A DNA stretch of 64,000 nt from Alphaproteobacteria bacterium (GCA_947467345.1 CANIHD010000002.1:62001-126000); one strand, 5' to 3'. Numbered from the stretch's first letter, positions 46,551 to 55,538 are shown. Notes: a model not told the origin generated them from the letters alone. A program made the numbers and translations.

Positions 46551-47339
46551 ATGGAATTTCTTCATAATATCAACCCCTTATACTCCTTGTCGGGGTTCGC
46601 GGTCGGCTTTCTAGTCGGTATGACAGGCGTTGGGGGCGGCTCGCTGATGACCCCGCTGCTCATCCTTTTGTTCAATATCCATCCTGCGACGGCGGTTGGT
46701 ACCGACCTTCTTTTCGCGGCCTCGACAAAAGCCTGCGGCGCGGCGGTTCATGGCGCCGCCCGCACCATCGACTGGCGCATCGTGGGCCGCCTGGCGGCAG
46801 GAAGCATTCCCAGCACCGCGCTGACGATTTTGGTGTTGGCGCTTCTCGGCATCGAGGGAAACACAGCCGGTAAGCTCATCACCCAGGCTCTCGCCATTGC
46901 GCTCGTTATCACCTCCGTCGCGCTGATCGGCCGTCACTACGTAATCAAATATTACTCGTCCCGTATCGGCGAATTGTCGGAAGCGAAAACTCGAAACATC
47001 ACCATCGGGATGGGCGCATTGTTGGGCGTGCTGGTGTCGCTGTCTTCGGTCGGTGCGGGTGCCATCGGCGTCACCGCCTTGGTGCTGCTTTACCCGAAGC
47101 TTCCCATAGCGCGCATTGTCGGTTCGGATATTGCGCACGCCGTGCCGCTTACGCTCCTGGCTGGAGCAGGGCATTGGTGGCTGGGCTCCATCGACTGGGC
47201 GCTTCTTCTGTCGCTGATCGTTGGTTCAATCCCGGGCATATTGATTTCCAGCGCTCTGATAAAGCACGTGCCCGATGTGACGTTGCGTTACGTGCTTGCC
47301 GGCACATTGCTGCTGGTCGCCGTGCGGCTGCTCTTCTAA
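46551..47339 (+). CDS. TauE/SafE family permease
   Basis: 262 residues with about eight membrane helices and the two half-repeats of the family: GFLVGMTGVGGGSLMTPLLIL (about residues 15-35) and LLGVLVSLSSVGAGAIGVTALVLLY. Also PATAVGTDLLFAASTK after the first. Members export sulphite, sulphoacetate or other organosulphur anions. Start at ATG 46551. A possible efflux partner for the surrounding exported-enzyme block. Followed by a strong hairpin. Confidence 0.9.
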   Translation: MEFLHNINPLYSLSGFAVGFLVGMTGVGGGSLMTPLLILLFNIHPATAVGTDLLFAASTKACGAAVHGAARTIDWRIVGRLAAGSIPSTALTILVLALLGIEGNTAGKLITQALAIALVITSVALIGRHYVIKYYSSRIGELSEAKTRNITIGMGALLGVLVSLSSVGAGAIGVTALVLLYPKLPIARIVGSDIAHAVPLTLLAGAGHWWLGSIDWALLLSLIVGSIPGILISSALIKHVPDVTLRYVLAGTLLLVAVRLLF

Positions 47340-47341
47340 AA

Positions 47342-47371
47342 AAAGGGCGAGGTCCGAAGACCTCGCCCTTT
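47342..47371. terminator. bidirectional terminator hairpin
   Basis: Perfect 13-bp stem AAAGGGCGAGGTC / GACCTCGCCCTTT around a CGAA loop, between the convergent permease and amidohydrolase-like genes. On the minus strand it is followed by a run of Ts (complement of CTAAAAAAA), so it ends the leftward gene; the rightward side reads CATTG and is weaker. Confidence 0.88.
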
Positions 47372-47394
47372 CATTGTCGCCGGATGTGCTTCGC

Positions 47395-49218
47395 TTAGTT
47401 AGCGAGGCGCACGATCAGATAGGCCGTGTTGGATGTGCCATCACCCCATTTCTTGAAGCGGTCCAGCGGCGCCGGATTCTTCACGACGATGGGGAAGCGT
47501 CCCGCGCGCTTCAGCATGTTGTCGCTCAGCGAGACCTGCAGTTCGGTGCCGTTGACGCGGCGATAAGGCACCGGTTCACCGTCAATCAACACCTGCGTTC
47601 CCGCCACGAAATTGAAGCCCTTCAGCGTGAGATTCGTTGCTGGGCTGTTTTGGCGGATCATCGTCGGCGCAATGCCTTCAATGGCCGGGAACGGTGATTC
47701 CGGCGGGCTGGGAGCCTGTGCAGCATTAGCCGCATTGCCGCGCGGACCGAATTCACGCTTCAGCGCACGCACCCATTGCTGGTCGTTGATGGTGTAGCGA
47801 TTGTCCGGATCGTGCCCGGCGAACATCACCGCGTAACCGGGCGTGAAATCGCGGCTGATGACTTTGCCGTTCTGAATCACGCTGTCGATGTTGCGCATGT
47901 TCTTGATGTCGGCCAACGGATCGGCGTTGACGATCAAGATGTCCGCAAGCTTACCCGGCGTGACGGTGCCGATGCGGTTGGAAACGCGCATGGCTTCGGC
48001 AACCCATGACGTTGCGCCTTGAAGAATACGCATTTGCGGAATGCCGGCTTCCTGAAAAATCGCCATCTCTTCATGGATGATCGAGCCCGGCACCTTGGCG
48101 CCGTTGGTATCGCCGCCAACGAGAACCTTGCCGCCCGCGTCGTTCAGCATTTTGTAGAAGCGCAGCATGTTCTGGTAGCCGGGCAGACGGCGTTCGCGCA
48201 GTGCGCCCGTGTTTATGTTGCGGCGGGTCTGGCGCAACTGGCCCAAGAACGCCGGATCGTAATAGGCGAGCAGCGCAGGATTGGAGAACTGCGTTTCATA
48301 GGCGGCCTGCATCTGCGCCCAATCGCGCGGATAGCCCGGCGCTTCATGGATGATGTTGGGCGAGAGGTACACTTGCTCGCGCACGAGAAGCGCGACCAGG
48401 TTGCGCGCCTTGGCGTCGTCCATCAGTGCGAAGCGATCAAGTTCGCCATTGCCTTGTGGCATGGCGCCATCCCGCACGACCGCTTCACTGGCGCCGCGAG
48501 CGTGGTGAACGATGTCGATGCCGGCATTGGCGGCGTCGATAATGGTCATCTTCGGACCCGACGCGCGCATCTGGCAGGGTTTGCCAGCAGCGTGTGCCGT
48601 GTCGCAGGCCCATTTGACCCACGCCGGATCCCAATTTCCGTCATGGAACATGATCATGTCGGCACCGGCGGTCAGCAGCGTGCGCACATGGTTTTGCAGA
48701 GCTTCGAGCGTGGCCGGCAATTGGCGTCCGTCGTAAGGCGTTTCGTAGCCAAGAAAATCTTCCGGCGTCATGGCGCCGAAATGGGCGATGCCGATCCATT
48801 CGCGCGGGCCGCGCTGCACGCCGGCATTCACCGCGTCGCGGGAGGCGATAGAGACTTCACCGCCAAGGCCGATATCGACCTCGGATGTCACGCCCCAATG
48901 CAGATAGGATTCGCCGAAGGTCCAGGTGTAGCTGGACTGCGCGTCCCAAAGCCCGGGGGTAATCCATTTGCCAGCGGCGTTGATGACTTGCGCGCCTGCA
49001 GGAATTTGCACCTGACCGGCGGGGCCGGCGGCGGTGATTTGATTGCCTTGAATGACGACGACGGAATTCGCCACCGGCGCGCCACCATTGCCGTCAATCA
49101 GCGTGCCGCCCTGAATGACCAGCGCCTGCTGGCCTTGAGCATCCACCGGAGCCAGCGTTCCAGTCAGAAATACAGCCAGTCCGAACGCAATACTGCCTTG
49201 TAAGATGGTTTTACGCAT
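47395..49218 (-). CDS. exported amidohydrolase-fold protein lacking metal ligands, with C-terminal IPT-like domain
   Basis: 607 residues from ATG 49218 (GGGAGGGG upstream). Signal peptide to VDAQG. Amidohydrolase-type frame: GGTLIDGNGGAPVANSVVVIQG, ITPGLWDAQSSYTW, IDIVHHARGASEA, VLVGGDTNGAK and RIGTVTPGKLADILIVNADPLADI. The metal-binding H-x-H after PGL-D is replaced by Q-S-S, the carboxylated-lysine position (GADMIMFHDG) has no Lys, and the next His position reads QMRASG. About residues 505-600 form an IPT/TIG-like domain (TNLTLKGFNFVAGTQVLIDG). It may bind rather than cleave. Confidence 0.85.
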   Translation of the reverse strand: MRKTILQGSIAFGLAVFLTGTLAPVDAQGQQALVIQGGTLIDGNGGAPVANSVVVIQGNQITAAGPAGQVQIPAGAQVINAAGKWITPGLWDAQSSYTWTFGESYLHWGVTSEVDIGLGGEVSIASRDAVNAGVQRGPREWIGIAHFGAMTPEDFLGYETPYDGRQLPATLEALQNHVRTLLTAGADMIMFHDGNWDPAWVKWACDTAHAAGKPCQMRASGPKMTIIDAANAGIDIVHHARGASEAVVRDGAMPQGNGELDRFALMDDAKARNLVALLVREQVYLSPNIIHEAPGYPRDWAQMQAAYETQFSNPALLAYYDPAFLGQLRQTRRNINTGALRERRLPGYQNMLRFYKMLNDAGGKVLVGGDTNGAKVPGSIIHEEMAIFQEAGIPQMRILQGATSWVAEAMRVSNRIGTVTPGKLADILIVNADPLADIKNMRNIDSVIQNGKVISRDFTPGYAVMFAGHDPDNRYTINDQQWVRALKREFGPRGNAANAAQAPSPPESPFPAIEGIAPTMIRQNSPATNLTLKGFNFVAGTQVLIDGEPVPYRRVNGTELQVSLSDNMLKRAGRFPIVVKNPAPLDRFKKWGDGTSNTAYLIVRLAN

Positions 49219-49353
49219 TTTCCCCTCCCAGAGCGGCATGCGCGCGGGCCTACACTGCTGCGGCTGCCTTATTCTTTACTATACACATATCCTAACGGGT
49301 TGGATCGGTGCGGTCCACGCGAATGCGCGCGCATCTTTGCGCGATTTTGGGCG

Positions 49354-50193
49354 TCAAAAATCGGGTGTGTCGTCAACAGGAACGGCGAAATCGCCGCCGC
49401 CGGCATCGCGGTTGTTTTCGGCGCAGACAACCTCGGTAAAAACGGGATTGGCCGGGTCATATCCGCGCCGCGCCGCAGGCCGCTCATAGGGGATGCGTGC
49501 TGTCCAGGCGGTGGTGAAGATGTTCGGGTCGTCCACCGTGAAGACGACATCCAGCTTCGTGCGGTCGGGCGAGATCGTGTAGCGCTCCACCACATGGAAG
49601 GCGGCGCTCTTGGGCGTGCCGAAACGGTCGACCAGGCTGCGCGGGTCCTGCGCCACTGTGTCGACCACAAGCGTGTCGCCGCCTTCGTAATGTCCCACCG
49701 AGTGGCCGAACCAGCTGGGCTTGGGGTTGGCGGGATGGGGCCGGTTCATATCTATACGACGAACCGTCATGCCGCGCTGATAGAGGATTGTGACCTGGTC
49801 CGCGGTCTGCAGAAACTGGACCGGCTCGGCCATATTCACATTGAGCGGAACGCCGGTAGGCCAGCATAGCGACCACGCCGGATAGGTAACGATTCCGGCG
49901 CGGCTCTTGTCGGCCTGGGCTTTGACGGCCGCAGCGGCGACGGGCTTCAGAATCGGATTGGTAGGGTCGCCGATGGTGAATTCGCCCGAGGTGTCGATAT
50001 TCGTGAGCGGGCCGGTGCGGCCTGGCACCGGGTAATACATCCGCGCATTGCCGGCCTCGGGGCGCTCCCAAAAGCCCGAGAGATCGGGAGTGGCCTCAGC
50101 TGCACGCGAAGGGGGCGCGAAGCCCGCGAAGAAAACTGCCGCCGCACCAAGAAAGCGCAGCGTGTCTTCAAATTGCGAATGCGCAAGGTTCAT
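49354..50193 (-). CDS. exported protein, uncharacterised superfamily (member 4)
   Basis: 279 residues from ATG 50193 (MNLAHSQFEDTLRFLGAAAV); longer in-frame sequence to 50277 overlaps the DUF3297 gene end. Signal peptide ends PSRAAE. Shares with the genes at 35964 and 54627 the blocks PDLSGFWERP, WSLCWPTGVPLNV, QFLQTADQVTILY, VRRIDMNRPHPANPKPSWFGHSVGHYEGGDTLVVDT, FHVVERY, VVFTVDDPNIFTTAW, VVCAENNRD and the terminal DDTPDF. The conserved cysteines in LCW and VCAEN could be paired. Confidence 0.82.
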   Translation of the reverse strand: MNLAHSQFEDTLRFLGAAAVFFAGFAPPSRAAEATPDLSGFWERPEAGNARMYYPVPGRTGPLTNIDTSGEFTIGDPTNPILKPVAAAAVKAQADKSRAGIVTYPAWSLCWPTGVPLNVNMAEPVQFLQTADQVTILYQRGMTVRRIDMNRPHPANPKPSWFGHSVGHYEGGDTLVVDTVAQDPRSLVDRFGTPKSAAFHVVERYTISPDRTKLDVVFTVDDPNIFTTAWTARIPYERPAARRGYDPANPVFTEVVCAENNRDAGGGDFAVPVDDTPDF

Positions 50194-50273
50194 GGCACCT
50201 GCCCAAAGCGTTCTAGGCGGGCAGTTTAGCGCGGCGCGGCGATACGCGCCACAATTTGGCGGTTGGCACGGAA

Positions 50274-50534
50274 TCAATCCGCGGAATCAGTTTCTGGCGC
50301 GTTGCGGAAATAGGGCTCGACCTTGCCCTTTAGCTTGATCGTCATCGGCTTGCCGAAGCGGTCGACGCTCTTGCCCACCGAAAGGCGCACCCACCCTTCG
50401 CTGACGCAATATTCCTCGACATTGGTTTTATCGGCGCCGTTGAACAAAACGCCCACGCCGCGCTGCAGCAGCTTCTCGTCGTAATACGGGCTTCCGGGGC
50501 TGGCCGCCAAGCGGTCGGGGGGTGTCTCACTCAT
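50274..50534 (-). CDS. DUF3297 family protein
   Basis: 86 residues from ATG 50534 (MSETPPDRLAASPGSPYYDE). The sequence RGVGVLFNGADKTNVEEYCVSEGWVRLSVGKSVDRFGKPMTIKLKG follows the DUF3297 pattern along its whole length. The family is small, cytosolic and widespread in Proteobacteria, with function unknown. No signal peptide, unlike its neighbours. Confidence 0.85.
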   Translation of the reverse strand: MSETPPDRLAASPGSPYYDEKLLQRGVGVLFNGADKTNVEEYCVSEGWVRLSVGKSVDRFGKPMTIKLKGKVEPYFRNAPETDSAD

Positions 50535-50590
50535 AGGCAACGCCTCTAAGACGAGTTTGGTCGGAATGCAAAGAGAAAACGCGCCGGCCG

Positions 50591-51669
50591 GTGCCTCAAG
50601 CGCGAATTCAACTTTTCCGATTCGCCCCATTTTGTGCAAGGGTCTGCCCGCCAAAAAAACCTCAAGGGACGGAACGCGTTTCGGCAAAAAAACTTTCTCT
50701 TACGATTGCGGTCGGTGACTACGAGATCGTGCGTGCGCTCAAGGACGGTTCGGTAACGGCGGACGGCATCGAGCTGAACGTCCTCACCAAAATGGATTCC
50801 ACCACGCGGCATTGGCGCTTCCTGCGCAATCGCGAATTCGACGTCGCCGAGGTGTCGTGTTCATCCTACATCGTGGGTAAAGACCAGGGCATTCCCATCG
50901 ATTCGCTGCCGGTCTTTCTGCACCGGCGGTTTCGCCACGGTTTCATCTACACCAACACGGCGAAGAATATCCGTAACCCGAAGGATTTGATCGGCAAGAG
51001 AGTGGGCCTCAAGCAATTCCAGGCCACCGCGATTGTCTGGCTGCGCGGCATTCTGCAGCACGAATACGGCGTGCCGCTGAACACGATCGAATGGGTGTGC
51101 GAACTCGATGAGACCATCGAATTCACGCCGCCGCCCGATCTCAAGATCAGCCGCGTCAAGCATGAGCAATCGGTGGAAGAGATGCTGGCGGAAGGCGAGC
51201 TGGATGCGGTCATCCATCCCGATCTCATCCGGCCGATCATGAACAAGGATCCGCGCGTCGGCCGTCTGTTTCCCGATTATCGCGCCGAAGAGATCGCCTA
51301 TTTCAAGAAGACCGGCATTTTCCGATCATGCATGTCCTCGGGATCAAGCGCGAAATTTTACAAGAACACCCCTGGGTGGCGATCAATCTCTATCACGCCT
51401 TCAATCAGGTCAAGGATGTCGCCATGAAGCGGCTCACCAATCCGCGCATTGTGCCGTTGGCTTGGTATCGCGAAGAATGGGAAGCACAAGAAGAGCTGAT
51501 GGGCACCGATCCCTGGGAATACGGCCTTGGCGATCGTAACCGCAACACGCTGGATACGCTGGCCGGCTATATGCACGAGCAGGGCTTGACGCGCCGGCGC
51601 CTTTCACTCGACGAATTGTTTGTGCCGGTCTCGCAAGGGCGCAAGCGCGGCGAGGAATTCCGGTTTTGA
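50591..51669 (+). pseudogene. Pht5/NMT1-like (4,5-dihydroxyphthalate decarboxylase-related) protein, frameshifted
   Basis: Two overlapping frames make one protein. The first (to about 51322) has LSLTIAVGDYEIVRALKDG, REFDVAEVSCSSYIVGK, RRFRHGFIYTNTAKNIRNPKDLIGKRVGLKQFQATAIVWLRGIL, and ends EEIAYFKKTGIF. The second continues PIMHVLGIKREILQEHPWVA to ELFVPVSQG and stops at 51669. One base (a C in TTTTCC|GATCATG, 51320-51324) must be added to join them. The start is also unclear: GTG 50591 opens the frame but precedes about 29 unlike residues, and no ATG lies before SAKKLSL. The family is periplasmic-binding-protein-like; a decarboxylase role is known for Pht5. Confidence 0.75.
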
Positions 51670-51672
51670 GGG

Positions 51673-53379
51673 TTAGCGCGCGGACGCTTCCGCTTTCGCC
51701 AGAAGATTTGTGATGCTCTTCGCCTCCTCTCCGTAATAGCGCAGGAAGCGCGCCGATTCCGGCGTGTCGTAATTGCGCAAATTCTGCGCCCAGCGATATC
51801 CGATGGATTGGTAGAGAAGTTCGACGGAGACCGTGAACGGCCCGGTCAAATCTTTGCGCGGCACGCTGAACGTAACGCGATCGCCGCCATTGTCGAAATC
51901 GGAATCGTCAACCGCATTACCGCGCACGGCCACGTCGTCCGGCGCGCCGGCCTTGGCGAAGCCGCGCGGTAGCAAGCGATTGTCCTTGAGATAGCGCGTG
52001 CCGAACAATAGGCCGGTGGTGACGCGTCCCGCGAAATCGCCCATCACCGATTCGTAGATCTGAACCTGATCGGGCGCGGTGATGCGTGTGTAATGCGGCT
52101 CGAACGCGGCGGCATTGTCGTCATTGTCGTTACCGGAAATGGCGCCATCGGCGCCAGCTGCGCCCGATTCGAACAGCGATGCACCGGCGGAATCGCGCAC
52201 CGTGACATGCAGCCAGACGCGGCGTGAGGGATAGGCCGTAGGCAGCTTGTGTCCGGCAAGATTGCGGACATTCACATCGAATTCGACGTTCTCGCCGTTT
52301 ATACGTGGCGCGCCGATTTCGAGCGCGGCGGTTCGGTTCGCCAGTTGCCGGTCGGTGCGCGCCGCCGAGGCTTCCAACTCGTCCGTGCCCGCAACGACAC
52401 CAAGCTCGTCGCGATAGGCGCCGAGGATTCGCAGCATGAAGGCGTTGCCGCCGATAAATTGATGTAACGAAACATCAGCGCGCGGCTGACCCACAACCGA
52501 GCTGAGGGGTGTATCGCCTCCTGCTTTCGGCATATGGCAGGATTGGCAGGTGTCGGTGCGCGCGAAATCGCTCCGCAACCATTCATGATAGGGCACTTGT
52601 TCGGGCAGCACGCCGGCCGGGTTACCGCGATCATCCATGGCATGGGTGAACAGGGTGTGGCAGCCGGCGCAAAGCTCGGATTCTTTCAGATGCGTCGCCT
52701 GAGTCGGCACGAAGCCGCTCGCCGAATGCATCACCCGCGTGCGCCCTTTGTCGACTTCGAAGCGCCCGAAAAGCTGGCGCTGTTCCGGCGGCGTGGCGGT
52801 ATCGATCACAAAGCCGCCGTCGAAACTCGATTCCATGCCGAAATTGTCGCGGCGAATTTGGTGACACAACGTGCACGACACGCCGTCCATCGCGAGCGCG
52901 GTATTTCGCGGCAAGATCGCGGGCTTCGCATTGAACATATCGAGATGGCTGGCAACGACGCCCATCTGCCCGCTCGCATGCGCTTCAAAACGCGCCATCG
53001 GCATATGGCAGGTTGAGCAAATATCTTCGATGGCCGCTTTCGCCTGCGGATGATCGGCGATCTCGCGCTTGATGCCGGCGTGCCAATAAGGATCGCGCGC
53101 GGAATTCGCCATCATCGTCGCGCGCCATTGATAGCCGATGGATGTGTCTTCGCCGTTCGCCGCATGCGTGTTGCTATGACACGCCATGCATTGATCGGAT
53201 GTCGTGAACAGCGCGTGATTGACGGGCGCTTCGGCGGCGTTGACCAAATTGACGAAAACGCCGCCCAACGCCGCGCTGACGGCAACGACGCCGAACAGAC
53301 AAATACCAACGCACGACAGTCGGGGGAGCGTGTTGCGTTTGATCATCAATCGCATGGCGCACACTTGAATTTTCGACAC
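51673..53379 (-). CDS. exported pentaheme c-type cytochrome
   Basis: 568 residues. N-terminal membrane/signal segment (LSCVGICLFGVVAVSAALGG), then five CxxCH haem sites in the first 300 residues: CMACH, CSTCH, CTLCH, CAGCH and CQSCH. Extra His residues such as YWHAG and ASHLD can serve as sixth ligands. The C-terminal half is beta-rich without haems (NLAGHKLPTAYPSRRVWLHV, DQVQIYESVMGDFAGRVTTG). Layout is like multiheme proteins that combine electron transfer with a partner-binding domain. GTG 53379 has AGGA eight bases upstream; ATG 53355 and 53346 are other candidates. Divergent from another cytochrome gene. Confidence 0.87.
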   Translation of the reverse strand: MSKIQVCAMRLMIKRNTLPRLSCVGICLFGVVAVSAALGGVFVNLVNAAEAPVNHALFTTSDQCMACHSNTHAANGEDTSIGYQWRATMMANSARDPYWHAGIKREIADHPQAKAAIEDICSTCHMPMARFEAHASGQMGVVASHLDMFNAKPAILPRNTALAMDGVSCTLCHQIRRDNFGMESSFDGGFVIDTATPPEQRQLFGRFEVDKGRTRVMHSASGFVPTQATHLKESELCAGCHTLFTHAMDDRGNPAGVLPEQVPYHEWLRSDFARTDTCQSCHMPKAGGDTPLSSVVGQPRADVSLHQFIGGNAFMLRILGAYRDELGVVAGTDELEASAARTDRQLANRTAALEIGAPRINGENVEFDVNVRNLAGHKLPTAYPSRRVWLHVTVRDSAGASLFESGAAGADGAISGNDNDDNAAAFEPHYTRITAPDQVQIYESVMGDFAGRVTTGLLFGTRYLKDNRLLPRGFAKAGAPDDVAVRGNAVDDSDFDNGGDRVTFSVPRKDLTGPFTVSVELLYQSIGYRWAQNLRNYDTPESARFLRYYGEEAKSITNLLAKAEASAR

Positions 53380-53466
53380 GAATGTATCCTATGTCGCGCG
53401 TTGTGTTGCACGCGAAATGTTCATGCCTGTTTGTGCGAACGCGAATGAAAGTCAGTTGCAGTTCAG

Positions 53467-54567
53467 ATGAACAAACTGTTCGACTTTGCAAATGCGACCA
53501 TCGTTACGGCAATGGCTACGATTGCGGTTCTCGCAATTGGTGCGGCGGGGATGCCTATCCGCGACGGTCACGATGTCTACAATTCATCTTGCGCGTCATG
53601 TCATGGCATAGATGGACGAGGGCGCGCGCAAGCGCAGGTCGGTTTCGACACGCCGCTGCCTGATTTCACCGATTGCATATTCGCCTCGCGCGAAGCTGAC
53701 GGCGATTGGGCGACCATCGTGCATGAAGGTGGGCCGATCCGTTCCTTCTCGCGCCTAATGCCGGCATTTGGCGATGCCTTGGGCGAAGACGAAATCGAGG
53801 CCGCCATCGCGCATATTCGTACCTTTTGCAAAGATCCGCGCTGGCCGCGCGGCGAGTTCAATTTCCCTCGAGGTCTCTTCACCGAGAAGGCCTTTCCCGA
53901 GGACGAAGCCATGTGGACCACGCTCTTCAACCTCTCGGGACCCACAGGCATCAATTCGGAATTGAAATATGAGAAACGTTTCGGCCCCCGTGGTCAGCTA
54001 GAGGTGGGCGTGCCGCTCGCCGTGGCTCGCTCACAGGTCGGTCTTGGCGATATCGCCGTGGCGTGGAAGCAGAATGTCATGGCCGATGTCGCTGCCGGAA
54101 CGATTGTTAGCCTCGGCGGCGAGTTTGTTCTGCCCACCGGCGACGAGAAGAAAGATCTCGGTGGTGGCACAACGGTCTTTGAGCCATTTCTTCTGTTCGG
54201 CCAGGTGTTGCCTAACGATATGTTCTTTCAGGGCCAGGTCTTTGCCGAGTTTCCTTTCCGTAGCGGGCACAATGATGAGCTGGGCTGGCGCAGCGCGGTG
54301 GGGCGCACCTGGGCCTCCAATATGGGTTTCGGAACATCCTGGACGCCGATGCTGGAAGTCTTGGGTGCGCGCGAATTGGTGGGCGGCGCGGAGTTGGAGT
54401 GGGATCTTGTCCCGCAAATACAGGTCAGCCTTTCGCATCGGCAGCATATTCTGCTCAATCTGGGTGTGCGGCTTCCGGTTACACAGACCTCCGAACGCGA
54501 TACGCAGTTCGGCATCTACATCATCTGGGACTGGTTCGACGGCGGCCTTACCGAAGCCTGGCACTAG
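53467..54567 (+). CDS. c-type cytochrome fused to an outer-membrane beta-barrel-like domain
   Basis: 366 residues: signal segment (VTAMATIAVLAIGAAG), a mono-haem cytochrome c domain with CASCHG (about residues 42-47) and LMPAFGDALGEDEIEAAIAHIRTFC holding the axial Met. From about 140 to the end there is an amphipathic strand-rich part (FNLSGPTGINSELKYEKRFGPRGQLEVGVPL, GTIVSLGGEFVLPTGDEKKD, ILLNLGVRLPVTQTSERDTQFGIYIIWDWF). That part has the look of MetA/transporter-type outer-membrane barrels. Such a fusion would place a haem at the inner mouth of a barrel. Confidence 0.82.
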   Translation: MNKLFDFANATIVTAMATIAVLAIGAAGMPIRDGHDVYNSSCASCHGIDGRGRAQAQVGFDTPLPDFTDCIFASREADGDWATIVHEGGPIRSFSRLMPAFGDALGEDEIEAAIAHIRTFCKDPRWPRGEFNFPRGLFTEKAFPEDEAMWTTLFNLSGPTGINSELKYEKRFGPRGQLEVGVPLAVARSQVGLGDIAVAWKQNVMADVAAGTIVSLGGEFVLPTGDEKKDLGGGTTVFEPFLLFGQVLPNDMFFQGQVFAEFPFRSGHNDELGWRSAVGRTWASNMGFGTSWTPMLEVLGARELVGGAELEWDLVPQIQVSLSHRQHILLNLGVRLPVTQTSERDTQFGIYIIWDWFDGGLTEAWH

Positions 54568-54626
54568 CCAGCCGTTCCCCAACATCCCCGCTTTAGCTAT
54601 GCTGCCCAGGCACGGGGAGGGTCGCC

Positions 54627-55538
54627 ATGCACAATCCTGCGTTCGTCGTCGGTGGAGTGGCTGTCGCCAGCGTTGCGGTGATTTCTTTTCTGACTTGGCC
54701 GGAAGACCGACCGGCAGCAATGACGCAAGTGACGACGAATATTCCGGACTTCTCCGGGACTTGGACGCGCGCCGGCGAGAATCCGTCCACCTTCGAGCCA
54801 CCGCCGGATGGACCGAGTGCCATCATGACGGCGGTGCCGCATTACGGCCATTGCATCGCGGGCACACCGGGCGGCGAAACCGATTTTTTCTCATGTCCGG
54901 AAGGCGTGAGCGAGAACCGCGAATCGAACGCGTGGGTCGCGGACTACACGAATCCCATTTTGCAGCCATGGACGCGTGAGGCGCTGAAGAAAAACGCCGA
55001 TGGCGAAGAGGCCGGCATCGCACACATGTCGTTTCAGCAGAACTGCAAGCCATCCGGCGTGCCGCAGATTCTCAACCTTCGCTACAACGTGCAACTTCTG
55101 CAGTCGGCGGATGTAGTGATGATTCTCTATGAGAACAATCAACAGGTGCGGCGCGTCTATATGAACCAGGCGCATCCGAAAAATCTGAAACCAAGCTGGT
55201 ACGGTCATTCCGTGGGCCATTACGAAGGCGATATGCTGGTGGTCGATACGGTCGGGCAATTGGAAATCACAGAGCTCGACCGCTTCGGAACGCTGCACAG
55301 CGATCAGCTCCATGTGGTGGAGCGCTATCGCGTGACCGGGCCGGACAGCATGGAAGTGATATTCACCGTAGACGATCCCAAGGCGTTCACCATGCCGTGG
55401 CGCGGCAAAGGCACGTATGACCGCACGCATCTGCAAGAAGGCTTTGCCTTCCCGGAATATATTTGTCCTGAGAATAACCGCGCGACCAATCTCACCCAGA
55501 AATTCGACATACCCACGGATGTGACGGCGGATTTTTGA
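54627..55538 (+). CDS. exported or membrane-anchored protein, uncharacterised superfamily (member 5)
   Basis: 303 residues, GGGGAGGG before the ATG. One N-terminal hydrophobic helix (FVVGGVAVASVAVISFLTW) without an obvious cleavage site, so possibly anchored. Conserved blocks: IPDFSGTWTR, QLLQSADVVMILYENNQQVRRVYMN, LKPSWYGHSVGHYEGDMLVVDT, LHVVERYRV, VIFTVDDPKAFTMPW, YICPENNR and terminal DVTADF. Extra cysteines (HCIAG, FFSCPE, QNCKPSG). Its stop is followed at once by the stop of the convergent Mur ligase gene. Confidence 0.82.
   Translation: MHNPAFVVGGVAVASVAVISFLTWPEDRPAAMTQVTTNIPDFSGTWTRAGENPSTFEPPPDGPSAIMTAVPHYGHCIAGTPGGETDFFSCPEGVSENRESNAWVADYTNPILQPWTREALKKNADGEEAGIAHMSFQQNCKPSGVPQILNLRYNVQLLQSADVVMILYENNQQVRRVYMNQAHPKNLKPSWYGHSVGHYEGDMLVVDTVGQLEITELDRFGTLHSDQLHVVERYRVTGPDSMEVIFTVDDPKAFTMPWRGKGTYDRTHLQEGFAFPEYICPENNRATNLTQKFDIPTDVTADF

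Noticed and set aside
48019..49203. 394-residue open frame on the plus strand opposite the amidohydrolase-fold gene
   Set aside because: The minus-strand gene has a signal peptide, a strong ribosome site and a terminator; the plus frame is its shadow.
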